Shown here piece by piece: positions 35,014 through 43,833 of a stretch of 64,000 bases of DNA (the first letter of the stretch is position 1; every line of letters begins with the position of its first letter). The notes beneath the pieces are model-generated. The model saw only the letters and a list, made by a program, of their open reading frames with translations. It was not told the origin of the DNA and did no database searches. The DNA is from Chlorogloeopsis sp. ULAP01 (GTDB taxonomy: Bacteria > Cyanobacteriota > Cyanobacteriia > Cyanobacteriales > Nostocaceae): positions 62,001 through 126,000 of the forward strand of contig NZ_JAUDRH010000008.1 in the NCBI RefSeq assembly GCF_030381805.1. Reading direction: 5' to 3'. The translations under genes were made by a program, and so were the position numbers.

Positions 35014-35490
35014 ATGGAAAACATGAAAAAGATTAATGATGAGTTAACTGTATCCGGGCAGGTAACGGCAGAACAGTTGTATGAAGTAGCAAATGAGGGC
35101 TTTAAGTCAGTAATGAATTTGCGATCGCCTGATGAAAAAGGTTTTTTAACTGACGAGGAGCAACAAGCCAAAGCTTTGGGGCTACATTATGTAAATATTC
35201 CAGTCAAAGTTGATACCTTAACTGAAGAACAGACAACTAAAATTCTCAAAGAAATAGACGAACTTCCTAAACCAGCCTTAATTCATTGCGGTACAACAAT
35301 GCGTGCTGGTGCAATGTCTTTAATGAATGTAGCGACACGGCAAGAAATGACACCAGAGCAGGCTTTTGAGAAAGCTGGTGAAATTGGCTTTGATTGCAGT
35401 TCTAATCCAAAAATGAAAGAGTTTTTCGCGCAATATGTCTCTAAGAATGCCTGGAACTGCAGTTCCTCTCTCATAGCTCAAGTCAGTTAA
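35014..35490 (+). CDS. DUF442/Blh-like phosphatase-fold protein
   Basis: 158 residues; GGGAGGA lies 4 nt before the ATG. The DUF442 signature is present: DELTVSGQVTAEQLYEVANE, MNLRSPDEKG and a Cys-loop HCGTTMRAGA (C-x4-R). It resembles the N-terminal half of beta-lactamase-hydrolase-like (Blh) proteins in sulfide-oxidation operons. A C-terminal extension with Cys residues (FDCSSNPK and NAWNCSSS) follows. It is the first gene of the plus-strand transcript divergent from arsR. It probably acts on persulfide or glutathione-persulfide species, but its activity is not established. Confidence 0.8.
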   Translation: MENMKKINDELTVSGQVTAEQLYEVANEGFKSVMNLRSPDEKGFLTDEEQQAKALGLHYVNIPVKVDTLTEEQTTKILKEIDELPKPALIHCGTTMRAGAMSLMNVATRQEMTPEQAFEKAGEIGFDCSSNPKMKEFFAQYVSKNAWNCSSSLIAQVS

Positions 35491-35639
35491 AACGGACTGA
35501 AAACCCTACCTAGTCTACAAAAGTAGACTTTAGCCTTGAGCCAAGAAATTTATTTTTTAGCGGACAAGAGCCTAGATGCAAAATATAAAACAGGCTTCTT
35601 CAGATTGATCTGAAAATTGCAGTCGGAGGAATAAGCGCT

Positions 35640-37028
35640 ATGGCATTAGTTTTAGAGCAAATTAACGTAGAGGGGCTGGCGCACTTATCCTATCTTGTTG
35701 GCGATGACAAAGCGGGTGTAGCAGCAGTCATTGATCCTCGCCGCGATGTGGATATTTATCTGCAAAGAGCGCGGGAGATGGGAGTTAGAATTACCCACAT
35801 TATTGAAACCCACATCCATGCAGATTTTGTCTCCGGTTCCCGTGAACTCCAAGGGCGAAGTGGTGCGTCTATCTATGGAGGTAAGAGTAATGCCTATCAA
35901 TTTCAGTTGCACCAACTCAGTGAAGGTGACGAATTGAAAATAGGCAGCGTTACTCTACGTGCCTTGCACACACCAGGGCATACACCGGAACACCTTTCGT
36001 TTTTGATTTTTGATGCCAAGCAGGGTAAGGAAGCATTTGGCATCTTTACTGGCGATACTTTATTTAATTTAGATGTTGGCAGACCAGATTTGCTAGGTGG
36101 TGGCACTGAAAATAAGCTGGCAGCGCAACTATATAACTCAATCTTCGACAAACTAGTGCCACTTGGTGATCGCATAGAGATTTATCCTTGACACGGTGCT
36201 GGTTCAGCCTGCGGTAAATCAATCGGCGATCGTAGACAAAGTACTATCGGTAACGAGAAACTATTTAACCCAGCGTTGCAAGCACGTAGCCAACAAGAGT
36301 TTATTGAGTGGATATTAAGCGGAATGCCAGAACCGCCCAGACACTACGCACGCCTTAAAAAAGTCAACGCTCAAGGTGCAAAGGTGATGGGTTGTGTACC
36401 GACTTTACAACCGCTCTCACCACAGGAGTTTGAGAAGATGATGGCAGACGAAAACATTATCGTCATCGATACCCGTTCAATTCTTGCATTTGGTGGGGGG
36501 CATATTCCAGGTGCCATCAACATCGCCTTACGAGCTGAATTTCCGAACTGGGTTGGCTGGATGATTGAACCAGAGAAAACACTGTTGCTTGTCATCGAGA
36601 GCGATCGCGACGTTAAACTAGTAACAGAACAGCTATTCAGGCTTGGCTACGATCACTTAGGCGGCTACTTACACGATGGCATGACAAGTTGGCAAAATGC
36701 AGGCTTGCCACTACAGCATCTGGGTGAGTGGACAGTTTATGAATTAAACGAACATAAAGAAGATCCGAATTTAACTGTGCTGGATGTACGCAGCGATGAT
36801 GAATTTCAACAGGGCAAGGTACCTGGGGCTACACACATCTATGTACCGCATCTCGAAGCACATCTGAATGAGTTGGATAAAAATCAAGCGATCGCAACCT
36901 ACTGTGGCAGTGGTTACCGTGCCTCAATCGCTGCTAGTCTCTTGCAAAAACACGGTTTTGACAAAGTTATTAACGTTCCCGGATCGTGGAATGCTTGGAA
37001 GGCTGCGGGGCTAGCAGTAGCAAGTTAG
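35640..37028 (+). pseudogene. MBL-fold persulfide dioxygenase/double rhodanese, interrupted by in-frame TGA
   Basis: One continuous frame of 463 codons encodes a CstB/Blh-type fusion, broken only by TGA at 36189-36191. The N-terminal MBL domain has ETHIHADFVSGSREL, HTPGHTPEHLSF and FTGDTLFNLDVGRPDL. It stops at ...IEIYP, exactly before HGAGSACG, the conserved segment carrying a metal-binding His. The frame resumes at once and continues through a linker, a first rhodanese domain (VIDTRSILAFGGGHIPGAIN) and a second with active-site Cys in ATYCGSGYRAS. The family usually has Ala or Thr at the TGA position. Options are nonsense mutation, sequencing error, readthrough or recoding. An ATG at 36276 could produce the rhodanese half alone. 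Confidence 0.85.
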
Positions 37029-37084
37029 TTGTTAGTCATTTAGAGTCATCTACTTATTGCAACCATAATATCAGGAGAACTTCA

Positions 37085-37429
37085 ATGCTTTTAATTCAGC
37101 AAGAATACCAATCTAGCTTTGATACTGCCATGCATTGTGCAGTAGAATGCGAACACTGCGCCAAAGCCTGCATGGGTCATCCAGACATGGTTAAATGCGC
37201 TCAAATGTGTCTCGATTGTGCCGAAGTTTGCCAAACTCTTGCAACTTACATGGTTCGTGGTTCGTACTTCATTTCCCATCTTGCACGAGCTTGTGCTGAC
37301 ATCTGCGAAGCCTGTGCGAAGGAATGCCAAAAGTATAACTTGGAACATTGCCAAAAATGCGCTAGGGTTTGTCAACAAGCGGCAGAGGAGTACCGGAAGA
37401 TTGCTAGCATTAGGACAACAAAAGTTTGA
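37085..37429 (+). CDS. Cys-rich four-helix bundle protein (DUF326/Csp-like)
   Basis: About 114 residues from ATG 37085, with AGGAG 7 nt upstream. Regularly spaced cysteines (CAVECEHCAKAC, CAQMCLDCAEVC, CADICEACAKEC, CQKCARVC) line the inside of a predicted four-helix bundle. This is the DUF326 pattern, related to copper-storage proteins (Csp) that bind Cu(I) through many thiolates. It follows the rhodanese gene on the same strand. It may bind copper or carry sulfane sulfur; the latter is suggested only by context. Confidence 0.85.
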   Translation: MLLIQQEYQSSFDTAMHCAVECEHCAKACMGHPDMVKCAQMCLDCAEVCQTLATYMVRGSYFISHLARACADICEACAKECQKYNLEHCQKCARVCQQAAEEYRKIASIRTTKV

Positions 37430-37442
37430 TTAGTGAACAACA

Positions 37443-37475
37443 AGATCCCCAACTTTTTTCAAAAGTTGGGGATCT
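37443..37475. terminator. Hairpin/terminator of a dispersed type, copy 2
   Basis: AGATCCCCAACTTTT / AAAAGTTGGGGATCT, near-identical to 19963-19995. It lies 13 nt after the stop of the Cys-rich protein gene. Confidence 0.65.
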
Positions 37476-37772
37476 GAGCCTCTCGATTTTCACACCTGAA
37501 TACTTATAAATTTTCTATTACAGCAAATTTCATTTATTTGAACCACAATTTATTGTCGGGCGTGTTTAGCAGATATCCTTTCGGTTTGAGCTAGAGATTT
37601 AAACAAAACCCGCCCCTACAGTATTATGTGGTCTATTCATCTGAAAATGGCTGTAAGTACCTACGCATAAATATTTAGACATTTTTCAACACGACTGAAA
37701 TAGCTGTATTCTTTCCCCCAACCCTATTCCCCGTTCCCTTTTCTAACTAGATAATTTATTTTGCACGACCAC

Positions 37773-38315
37773 TTAATAGTAAGCTCCTACAAGACTATAA
37801 ATTAAAGCAGTTAGTACTAAAGTGGTAATTGTTACGTAAATCCAGTTGCGTTGTTTAACAAAAACTAGCAGAGAAACTACTACCCGCAAAATTGGCGTAG
37901 CTATTAGCACTAACAATCCCAGCTGAATTATGCCACAACGACTACCAGACAAAACAGCTGTTACAACACCAGTGGGAGAACGCAACTCGGATGGTTCACC
38001 GTGAAAAAATTGATAATCAACAGGTTCAGCCCCATGTTGTAATAAATAGAGTATGCCACCAAACAAAACCATACTACTAGCAAGCAAAACACCATATTTC
38101 AGCAGATTACTCAATAAGATATTGAGTAGATGTAAATTCTGTATAATCTGCGATTGTTGATTTTCAGTGTCAACATAGATGTCTGTAGTTTCAAGACTTG
38201 GCTTAGTTAATGCATTGATGTCAGAGTTAGCATTTTGTAGCTGCAATGGTAAGGTAATAACTCGACTATCTGACTGTACAGAGGTTGACAACTGATTAGA
38301 ATTTAATTTAAACAT
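37773..38315 (-). CDS. DUF1634 membrane protein, TauE/SafE partner
   Basis: About 180 residues from ATG 38315. Three membrane segments (LLKYGVLLASSMVLFGGILYLL, IIQLGLLVLIATPILRVVVSLLV, WIYVTITTLVLTALIYSLVG) follow a polar N-terminus. The DUF1634 family is commonly encoded next to TauE/SafE exporters, as here, and the exporter gene precedes it on the same strand. The pair probably acts in sulfite or sulfur-compound export. The N-terminal ~60 residues are more variable than the rest. Confidence 0.82.
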   Translation of the reverse strand: MFKLNSNQLSTSVQSDSRVITLPLQLQNANSDINALTKPSLETTDIYVDTENQQSQIIQNLHLLNILLSNLLKYGVLLASSMVLFGGILYLLQHGAEPVDYQFFHGEPSELRSPTGVVTAVLSGSRCGIIQLGLLVLIATPILRVVVSLLVFVKQRNWIYVTITTLVLTALIYSLVGAYY

Positions 38316-38400
38316 ACTCAATTCCAATAGCAATTACCTAGTGCAGTCTGCCAAGTTGCTTGCCAATACTGCCGTTTTTGGATATTAAAGTTTGAATTGT

Positions 38401-39237
38401 TTAGATTCCTCCAGCGAGATTTTGATAAACCATTTTCGCAGCCATTGATACCAACACCAGACTAAAGACAATTCTTAATATCTGTGTCTTTGCACCTACC
38501 AGAACTCTTGCTCCTAAAAAAGCACCAGGTAATATTCCTAACATGACTGGCATAGATAACCCTGGATCAATATAACCACGGGCGAGATAAACTCCTGCTG
38601 ATGCTGCGGCGGTAACACCAATCATAAAATTGCTTGTGGTAGTCGAAACTTTGAAGGGGATACGCATAATTTGATCCATTGCTAAAACTTTAAACGCTCC
38701 TGAACCAATTCCCAGTAACCCAGAAATTGCACCAGCAACCAACATCACGGCAAATCCAGCTGGTATAGCATGAACTTGGTAAGACATCACACCTTCAGGT
38801 GTGGGATAAGTACCGTTGAGTTGGAGATAATCAGCAAGAGGATCGGTTATGTCGTTTTCTGGATTTTCTAACTTAGGTTGCCCTGAAAGATAAGCAGAGT
38901 AAAGTAGAACAATTACCAAGACAATAGTTAATGCTTTGACAGACACGAACGTCGCCATCAAAGCACCAGCGATCGCCCCAATAGTTGTTGCAACTTCTAA
39001 AAACATTCCCAAATGTAGATTCGCAAAGCCTTTTTTAATATAAGTTGAGGCTGCACCAGCACTTGTAGCAATGACAGAAACGAGTGAAGCGCCTACAGCA
39101 TAGCGAATATCAACACCAAATACAGAAGTTAGCAAAGGGACAATGACAACTCCTCCTCCTAAGCCTGTCAATGCCCCAACAAAGCCCGCACTGAAAGCTC
39201 CCAGCCACACTAATAAAGAAAATTCTAGGATGTTCAA
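38401..39237 (-). CDS. TauE/SafE family sulfite/sulfonate exporter
   Basis: 278 residues with eight predicted membrane segments. Motifs are GALTGLGGGVVIVPLL near the N-terminus and AGAISGLLGIGSGAFKVLAM in the second half, the pseudo-symmetric repeats of the family. The start is TTG at 39237, with GAGGAG about 10 nt upstream; no ATG fits. It lies upstream of the DUF1634 gene, 67 nt away. Together with the plus-strand persulfide genes it forms a sulfur-detoxification island, where exporting sulfite made from persulfide is a sensible role. Confidence 0.88.
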   Translation of the reverse strand: MNILEFSLLVWLGAFSAGFVGALTGLGGGVVIVPLLTSVFGVDIRYAVGASLVSVIATSAGAASTYIKKGFANLHLGMFLEVATTIGAIAGALMATFVSVKALTIVLVIVLLYSAYLSGQPKLENPENDITDPLADYLQLNGTYPTPEGVMSYQVHAIPAGFAVMLVAGAISGLLGIGSGAFKVLAMDQIMRIPFKVSTTTSNFMIGVTAAASAGVYLARGYIDPGLSMPVMLGILPGAFLGARVLVGAKTQILRIVFSLVLVSMAAKMVYQNLAGGI

Positions 39238-40413
39238 AAATTAAAGCTCCTCATCCAATTGGGGCAAAAGGCATGAAATTTCTACTATAAAAAGAACGAG
39301 TCAGAAACTATGCGTCGCTTGTGGATACGTTAATTTATATTCATATAGCTAAGTTAAGCGTAAATTTATTAGGATTTTTAGACATAAATAAACCTATATT
39401 AATCTGATTTGATTACTGAAATATTCGTGGAGATAGGGAACAGGGAACAGTTTAGAAGGTAGTTAGAGGTGTACTGATTTTTTCAAAAATCGAATCGGAG
39501 TCCTATATATAGACACAACTTCATCTATCTTTTGCTAAATTTGCAAATAGCTTATTTCATTTTTCACCACAAAGTAAATACTATTTTAAGGAATTTTCAT
39601 AATCAATAGTCGATTACAAATATTTTTTAGGTTTTATCGATAATCTTAAATGACCACTAATCCCATCGGATTTACTCAGATTTTTTCTATCATAATTTCA
39701 CACTAAAACGTATAAATGTATTTCATAATACCCGGTAATTAAGTGAGATTTTTATATGTTTTTATATTTATACCAATTCTGTGTAAAGCTGCACATTATT
39801 TTGACCCCTCCCAACCTCCCCTTGGCAAGGGGAGTGCCGCAGGCAGTGGGGTTATTTCTATGTGTCTTCATATAGAAATGGTATGAGATTACAAATTTAT
39901 AGAAAAGCAAATAAATAATTTGTATATACCTGTAGCGTAAATACTGTTAATTTATATATTTGTAAACTTATAATACTCAAAATAAAATTTAGTATGGATT
40001 GACTATTAGTAGATAGCTTTAATTAGTATTAACAGATTGAATTTCTGTATTTTTATTTCTTGATTTAGTAATTGCTTCATCATAATTGCAATTTACAATA
40101 TTCCCAATCATCTTATCTAGGCTCTTGGTACTAGTAAACCTTCAAAAAACCCTGGGAAGCTAGCAATGATGATAGTGATAATACCAAGCGAAAGGATATC
40201 TTAGAAGTATTAAATATTTATCTTCATCCCCCCTAGCCCCTTTTTAAGGTGGGAAGTTATTTCAAAGTCTCCCTTTTGACGGGGAATCTGCTTTAACTTG
40301 GGGAGATAAAACGGTTGTGAGAATATTTAAAGCAGAGTTTTCATTCTCTAAACGAGTTTTTGCAACACAACCCACTACACTAGTAGAACGCCCCTAGTTT
40401 AGAGAAACTGTCC
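39238..40413. other. 1.2-kb AT-rich intergenic region
   Basis: Lies between the exporter gene and hisD, divergent. It contains dispersed element copy 2 at 39805-39887, a GGGAACAGGGAACAG tract near 39435 and a short C-rich segment near 40225-40300. No gene is seen. The hisD promoter should lie in the last 200 bases. Confidence 0.5.
39805..39887 (+). repeat. Dispersed intergenic element, copy 2
   Basis: A near-identical copy of the element at 1-84: C-rich hairpin, CCGCAGGCAGTGGGG, then GTGTCTTCATATAGAAATGG. It is non-coding. Confidence 0.75.
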
Positions 40414-41700
40414 ATGCAAATACTGAAAACTACCGACCAAGATTTTTCTACCAAATTCCAAGCATTTGTGAATGAGCGAAGGGAAGCAACGGTTGATGTC
40501 AGTGGGACAGTACGAGATATTATCGCTGATGTCAGAGTGCGTGGGGATGCAGCAGTAAAAGAATATACTAGCCGCTTTGACCATTTCAATCCCCAGTCCT
40601 TTCGTCTTAGTGATACTTTTATTGCCGAGCAAGCATCACAATGTCCTGCTAATGTCAAGTCTGCACTGGAAGTAGCAGCAGAGCGAATTGCCACTTTTCA
40701 TGAAAAACAGCTACCCCAAAATATTGCTTATACCGATGCAGCCGGAGTGAAATTGGGATTAAACTGGGTAGCACTGCCGACAGTCGGAATTTACGTACCT
40801 GGCGGACGAGCAAGCTATCCAAGTTCTCTGTTAATGAATGCCCTGCCTGCCAAGATTGCTGGAGTAGAGCGGATCGTCATGTCAGTACCGATGCCGCGTG
40901 GTGAGATTAATCCTGTAGTGCTGGCTGCTGCTCAAGTTGCGGGAGTTACGGAAATATATAGTATTGGTGGAGCGCAAGCAGTGGCAGCCCTAGCCTATGG
41001 TACAGAAAGTATTGCTCCTGTAGATAAAATTGTCGGCCCTGGTAACGCTTATGTTGCTGAAGCTAAACGACAAGTCTTTGGTAGAGTTGGTATTGACAGC
41101 ATTGCTGGACCTTCAGAAATTTTAGTGGTGGCAGATGGTAAGAATAATCCAGACTGGATTGCTTGGGATTTGCTGTCGCAGGCAGAACACGATCCTAGTG
41201 CTCAATCAATTTTGATTACAGATTCGGAAAGCTTCGCTCAAAAGGTAATAGCAGCTGTTGGGGAAGTTCTCGCCACCTTGCCCACTAAAGAAGTGGCAAG
41301 CGCGAGTTGGGAAAAGCATGGTGCGGTGATTGTTGTGAGCAACTTAGATGAAAGTATTCCGCTTTTAAATCAGTTAGCACCAGAGCACGTGGAATTATGT
41401 GTAGACGCTCCTCAGTTGCTAGCAAACCAGATTAAATGTGCTGGCAGTATGTTTTTAGGACGCCATACTCCAGAGGCTATCGGTGATTACGTAGGTGGAC
41501 CAAATCATGTGTTACCAACGGCACGTTCTGCCCGCTTTGCTTCTGGCTTAAGTATTTATGATTTTGTCAAACGGATTACCTATTTACAATGTGATGAACA
41601 AGCATTGCACAATATAGGTGAGGCTGCCATCACCCTTGCAGAATCAGAAGGATTGCCTGCTCATGCAGGTAGTGTAGCTATACGGTTAAGAGAAATTTAA
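40414..41700 (+). CDS. hisD: Histidinol dehydrogenase
   Basis: This 428-residue zinc enzyme oxidises L-histidinol to L-histidine in two NAD-dependent steps. Motifs are GLNWVALPTVGIYVPGGRAS, SIGGAQAVAALAYGTESI, KIVGPGNAYVAEAKR, SIAGPSEILVVAD, AWDLLSQAEHDPSAQSILIT and APEHVELCVD. The catalytic Glu/His pair and zinc ligands (Gln and His in LLSQAEHD; Asp and His in the C-terminal part) are in place. It is monocistronic, followed by the hairpin 41811-41844. Confidence 0.97.
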   Translation: MQILKTTDQDFSTKFQAFVNERREATVDVSGTVRDIIADVRVRGDAAVKEYTSRFDHFNPQSFRLSDTFIAEQASQCPANVKSALEVAAERIATFHEKQLPQNIAYTDAAGVKLGLNWVALPTVGIYVPGGRASYPSSLLMNALPAKIAGVERIVMSVPMPRGEINPVVLAAAQVAGVTEIYSIGGAQAVAALAYGTESIAPVDKIVGPGNAYVAEAKRQVFGRVGIDSIAGPSEILVVADGKNNPDWIAWDLLSQAEHDPSAQSILITDSESFAQKVIAAVGEVLATLPTKEVASASWEKHGAVIVVSNLDESIPLLNQLAPEHVELCVDAPQLLANQIKCAGSMFLGRHTPEAIGDYVGGPNHVLPTARSARFASGLSIYDFVKRITYLQCDEQALHNIGEAAITLAESEGLPAHAGSVAIRLREI

Positions 41701-41810
41701 TTTGTCTTTGGCTACCTTGGTAGAATTATGATCGCGAATTCTATATCTTTAACTATGGGCGCGATCGCTAGATATATCCCTACCCACGGGCATGATACCT
41801 GTATTTAGGG

Positions 41811-41844
41811 GCGATCGCTCTAACTCCACTATTAGAGCGATCGC
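41811..41844. terminator. Hairpin built from two HIP1 octamers, after hisD
   Basis: A 13-bp perfect stem GCGATCGCTCTAA / TTAGAGCGATCGC with an 8-nt loop. It sits between the convergent hisD and DUF4870 genes. Both arms contain HIP1. No strong T-run follows, so it may be a bidirectional terminator or only a structure. Confidence 0.55.
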
Positions 41845-41859
41845 TAAAATTTACTTCTA

Positions 41860-42195
41860 CTAAACTAAGCGAAAAATAAACGGATAGCGATAGGCTATTT
41901 GAGGTTCGTTAAGGACTTTGATGATGGCAATAATTGGCATGATTAAACTTACAATCCACAATATAATCAGCAATGGAACACCAATAGCAATAAAAGCCAG
42001 CAATCCAAAGATAATCCCATAAACGTAGAGATTGATGTGAAAATTTAGGGATTCTCTGGCATTGGCTTTAATTACAGAATCATTACTGATTAACAAAATG
42101 GCGATGGGTATACCTATAGACACAACCAATGAGCTAAAAAATATTGCTCCATGACATAGTGCTGATAAAAGCTTACGTTTTGTTTCATCTTCCAT
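41860..42195 (-). CDS. DUF4870 membrane protein
   Basis: 111 residues with three membrane helices (AIFFSSLVVSIGIPIAILLI, VYGIIFGLLAFIAIGVPLLI, IVSLIMPIIAIIKVL). The conserved KANARESLNFHINLYVYG segment is the DUF4870 hallmark. Function is unknown. It lies downstream of the nifV-like gene on the same strand, with a gap of about 75 nt. Confidence 0.82.
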   Translation of the reverse strand: MEDETKRKLLSALCHGAIFFSSLVVSIGIPIAILLISNDSVIKANARESLNFHINLYVYGIIFGLLAFIAIGVPLLIILWIVSLIMPIIAIIKVLNEPQIAYRYPFIFRLV

Positions 42196-42268
42196 AATTA
42201 ATTAAGTAATTAATCACTCAAAATTTTGTTATCATCCCCAATCCTAACTAGTGAAATTTTGGTTGCCC

Positions 42269-43159
42269 TCATTCTGCTAGAAGATATTGTTGCTGTAGAA
42301 ATTGAGATGGAAATTCAAAGGTATTTTCACCAACAATTGCTTTACCAGCAGGCACACTGCAACCTGATGCTGATGCCACAAGTTTAGATATTTCCAGCAA
42401 ACGAGGAGCGTCAATACCTAAATCCATACCGTGAATGTATTTAAGAGCCATGACTACTTCTTCCAATGCAGCATTTCCGGCTCTTTCGCCTAACCCGTTT
42501 ACCGTTGTATTGATTGATAATGCTCCAGCTTTAATTCCTGCCAGAGCATTGGCAGTTGCCATGCCAAAATCATTGTGAGTGTGCATTTCTATAGGTATCG
42601 ATAATGCGATCGCAAGTTGCTTCACTTTCGTATAAGTCGTGAAAGGATCGAGAATGCCTACCGTATCGCAGAAGCGAAACCGCGATGCTCCCCATTGTTG
42701 GGCATAAAGCGCCACATCTAGAAGAAAATTTTCATCAGCTCTAGAAGAATCTTCTCCACCAACAGATACAAACAACCCTTGATCGCAGGCAAAGCTGATA
42801 CTACTTTTGAGTTTTTGCAAAACGAATTGCCACTTTCCCTGAAATTTAGCAGCAATTTGGATTTCTGATACAGGAATAGAAATATGTACTCGCTGCAAAC
42901 CACAACTGATAGAAGCTTGAATATCTGAGATAACCGCACGATTCCAGCCGAGTAGTTGAGTTCGCAAACCCAAGTCACAAATTGTGGCTATGGCTCGCTG
43001 CTCTTCCCCACCCATCGCTGCAATTCCAACTTCTAACTCGTGAGTGCCGATCGCATCGAGAAGAATTGCGATCGCCACTTTTTCATCTAAGTTAAAGGCA
43101 ACGCCAGCTGCTTGTTCGCCATCACGCAGAGTTGTATCGTTAATTAGAACTTGATTCAT
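42269..43159 (-). CDS. nifV: Homocitrate synthase (NifV)-like, C-terminally truncated
   Basis: 296 residues, against about 375 for NifV. The TIM-barrel domain is intact: INDTTLRDGEQAAGVAFN, the metal motif HTHNDFGMATANALAGI, CDTVGILDP, NTTVNGLGERAGNAALEEV and PAGKAIVGENTF. The protein then ends within 17 residues. Family members continue with HESGIH and about 80 more residues forming the lid and C-terminal part. NifV makes homocitrate for the nitrogenase FeMo cofactor. With the C-terminal segment missing, full activity is uncertain. It lies next to a nifX-like gene but far from any other nif gene in this window. Confidence 0.82.
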   Translation of the reverse strand: MNQVLINDTTLRDGEQAAGVAFNLDEKVAIAILLDAIGTHELEVGIAAMGGEEQRAIATICDLGLRTQLLGWNRAVISDIQASISCGLQRVHISIPVSEIQIAAKFQGKWQFVLQKLKSSISFACDQGLFVSVGGEDSSRADENFLLDVALYAQQWGASRFRFCDTVGILDPFTTYTKVKQLAIALSIPIEMHTHNDFGMATANALAGIKAGALSINTTVNGLGERAGNAALEEVVMALKYIHGMDLGIDAPRLLEISKLVASASGCSVPAGKAIVGENTFEFPSQFLQQQYLLAE

Positions 43160-43244
43160 TACTCAAATGCCCCTTATATATTATTCTCCGCGTTCTGCCT
43201 CTGTTCCATTCACATCTTGCACCACTACTAACAGCCCACAAGCC

Positions 43245-43290
43245 CTCATTACCAGGTTGAACCTGGTAACGAGAATTAGAGCCAGAGGCT
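43245..43290. repeat. Small intergenic hairpins
   Basis: TTACCAGG / CCTGGTAA and GAGCC / GGCTC hairpins lie between the nifV-like and nifX-like genes. They are REP-like and non-coding; the open frame across them is not a believable gene. Confidence 0.45.
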
Positions 43291-43413
43291 CTCTTTTCAG
43301 CAGCAAAGGTGAGTAGTCATGGGCGTCTGGCGTTGCATATCTTTTCGTTGCGATCATCATTAGCCATTTGTCACACAAAGGACTAATGACAAATGACTAA
43401 TTACTTATTTCGA

Positions 43414-43833
43414 TTACTTTTGTAGAGCTTTACGTAACCACGGAGGCGGATTACCTTGTAAGGTTTGCACTAATTTATTGAGAATAAAAGCAATATCTTC
43501 CTGTTCGGAATGTGGTCGTACTGGCATCACTCCTTGTTTAATTAATTTAGCAGCAGGAATACCTCCAATAGACGCTACATAAACAATTGCACAGTCAGCT
43601 AATGCCTCAAGTTTAGCTGCTACTTTGTCGTCACTTTCACTATCTTTATTTGTTTTTATTTTACTTTCATCTTGCTTAGTTTCTACTTCTACTTTTTTGG
43701 ATTTACCATCAAACTTGAGGGTTTCTACAAAATTGTATCCAGATGCTGATATTTCATAAACATCAATTTCCTGCGCCCAGCCAAAATGAGCATCTACATT
43801 AACCCGATCAGTTGTTGCGAAAGCGATTTTCAT
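43414..43833 (-). CDS. nifX: NifX-like FeMo-cofactor biosynthesis protein
   Basis: 139 residues. MKIAFATTDRVNVDAHFGWA, then EIDVYEISASGYNFVETLKF, KLEALADCAIVYVASIGGIP and the C-terminal GNPPPWLRKALQK are typical of cyanobacterial NifX. It has the carrier-type dinitrogenase cofactor-binding fold (NifX/NifY/NafY). A charged insertion of about 20 residues (KKVEVETKQDESKIKTNKDS) interrupts the domain. GGAGAGGAG precedes the ATG. NifX holds cofactor precursors during assembly. Here it stands outside a nif cluster, beside a truncated nifV-like gene on the same strand. Confidence 0.88.
   Translation of the reverse strand: MKIAFATTDRVNVDAHFGWAQEIDVYEISASGYNFVETLKFDGKSKKVEVETKQDESKIKTNKDSESDDKVAAKLEALADCAIVYVASIGGIPAAKLIKQGVMPVRPHSEQEDIAFILNKLVQTLQGNPPPWLRKALQK

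Noticed and set aside
36189..36191. TGA read as a selenocysteine codon
   Set aside because: The family position holds Ala or Thr rather than Cys, cyanobacteria as a rule lack the Sec machinery, and I saw no obvious downstream stem-loop.
43181..43378. 65-codon minus-strand frame between nifV-like and nifX-like genes
   Set aside because: It runs across two intergenic hairpins and heptamer repeats, has no ribosome-binding site, and its composition does not look like a protein.
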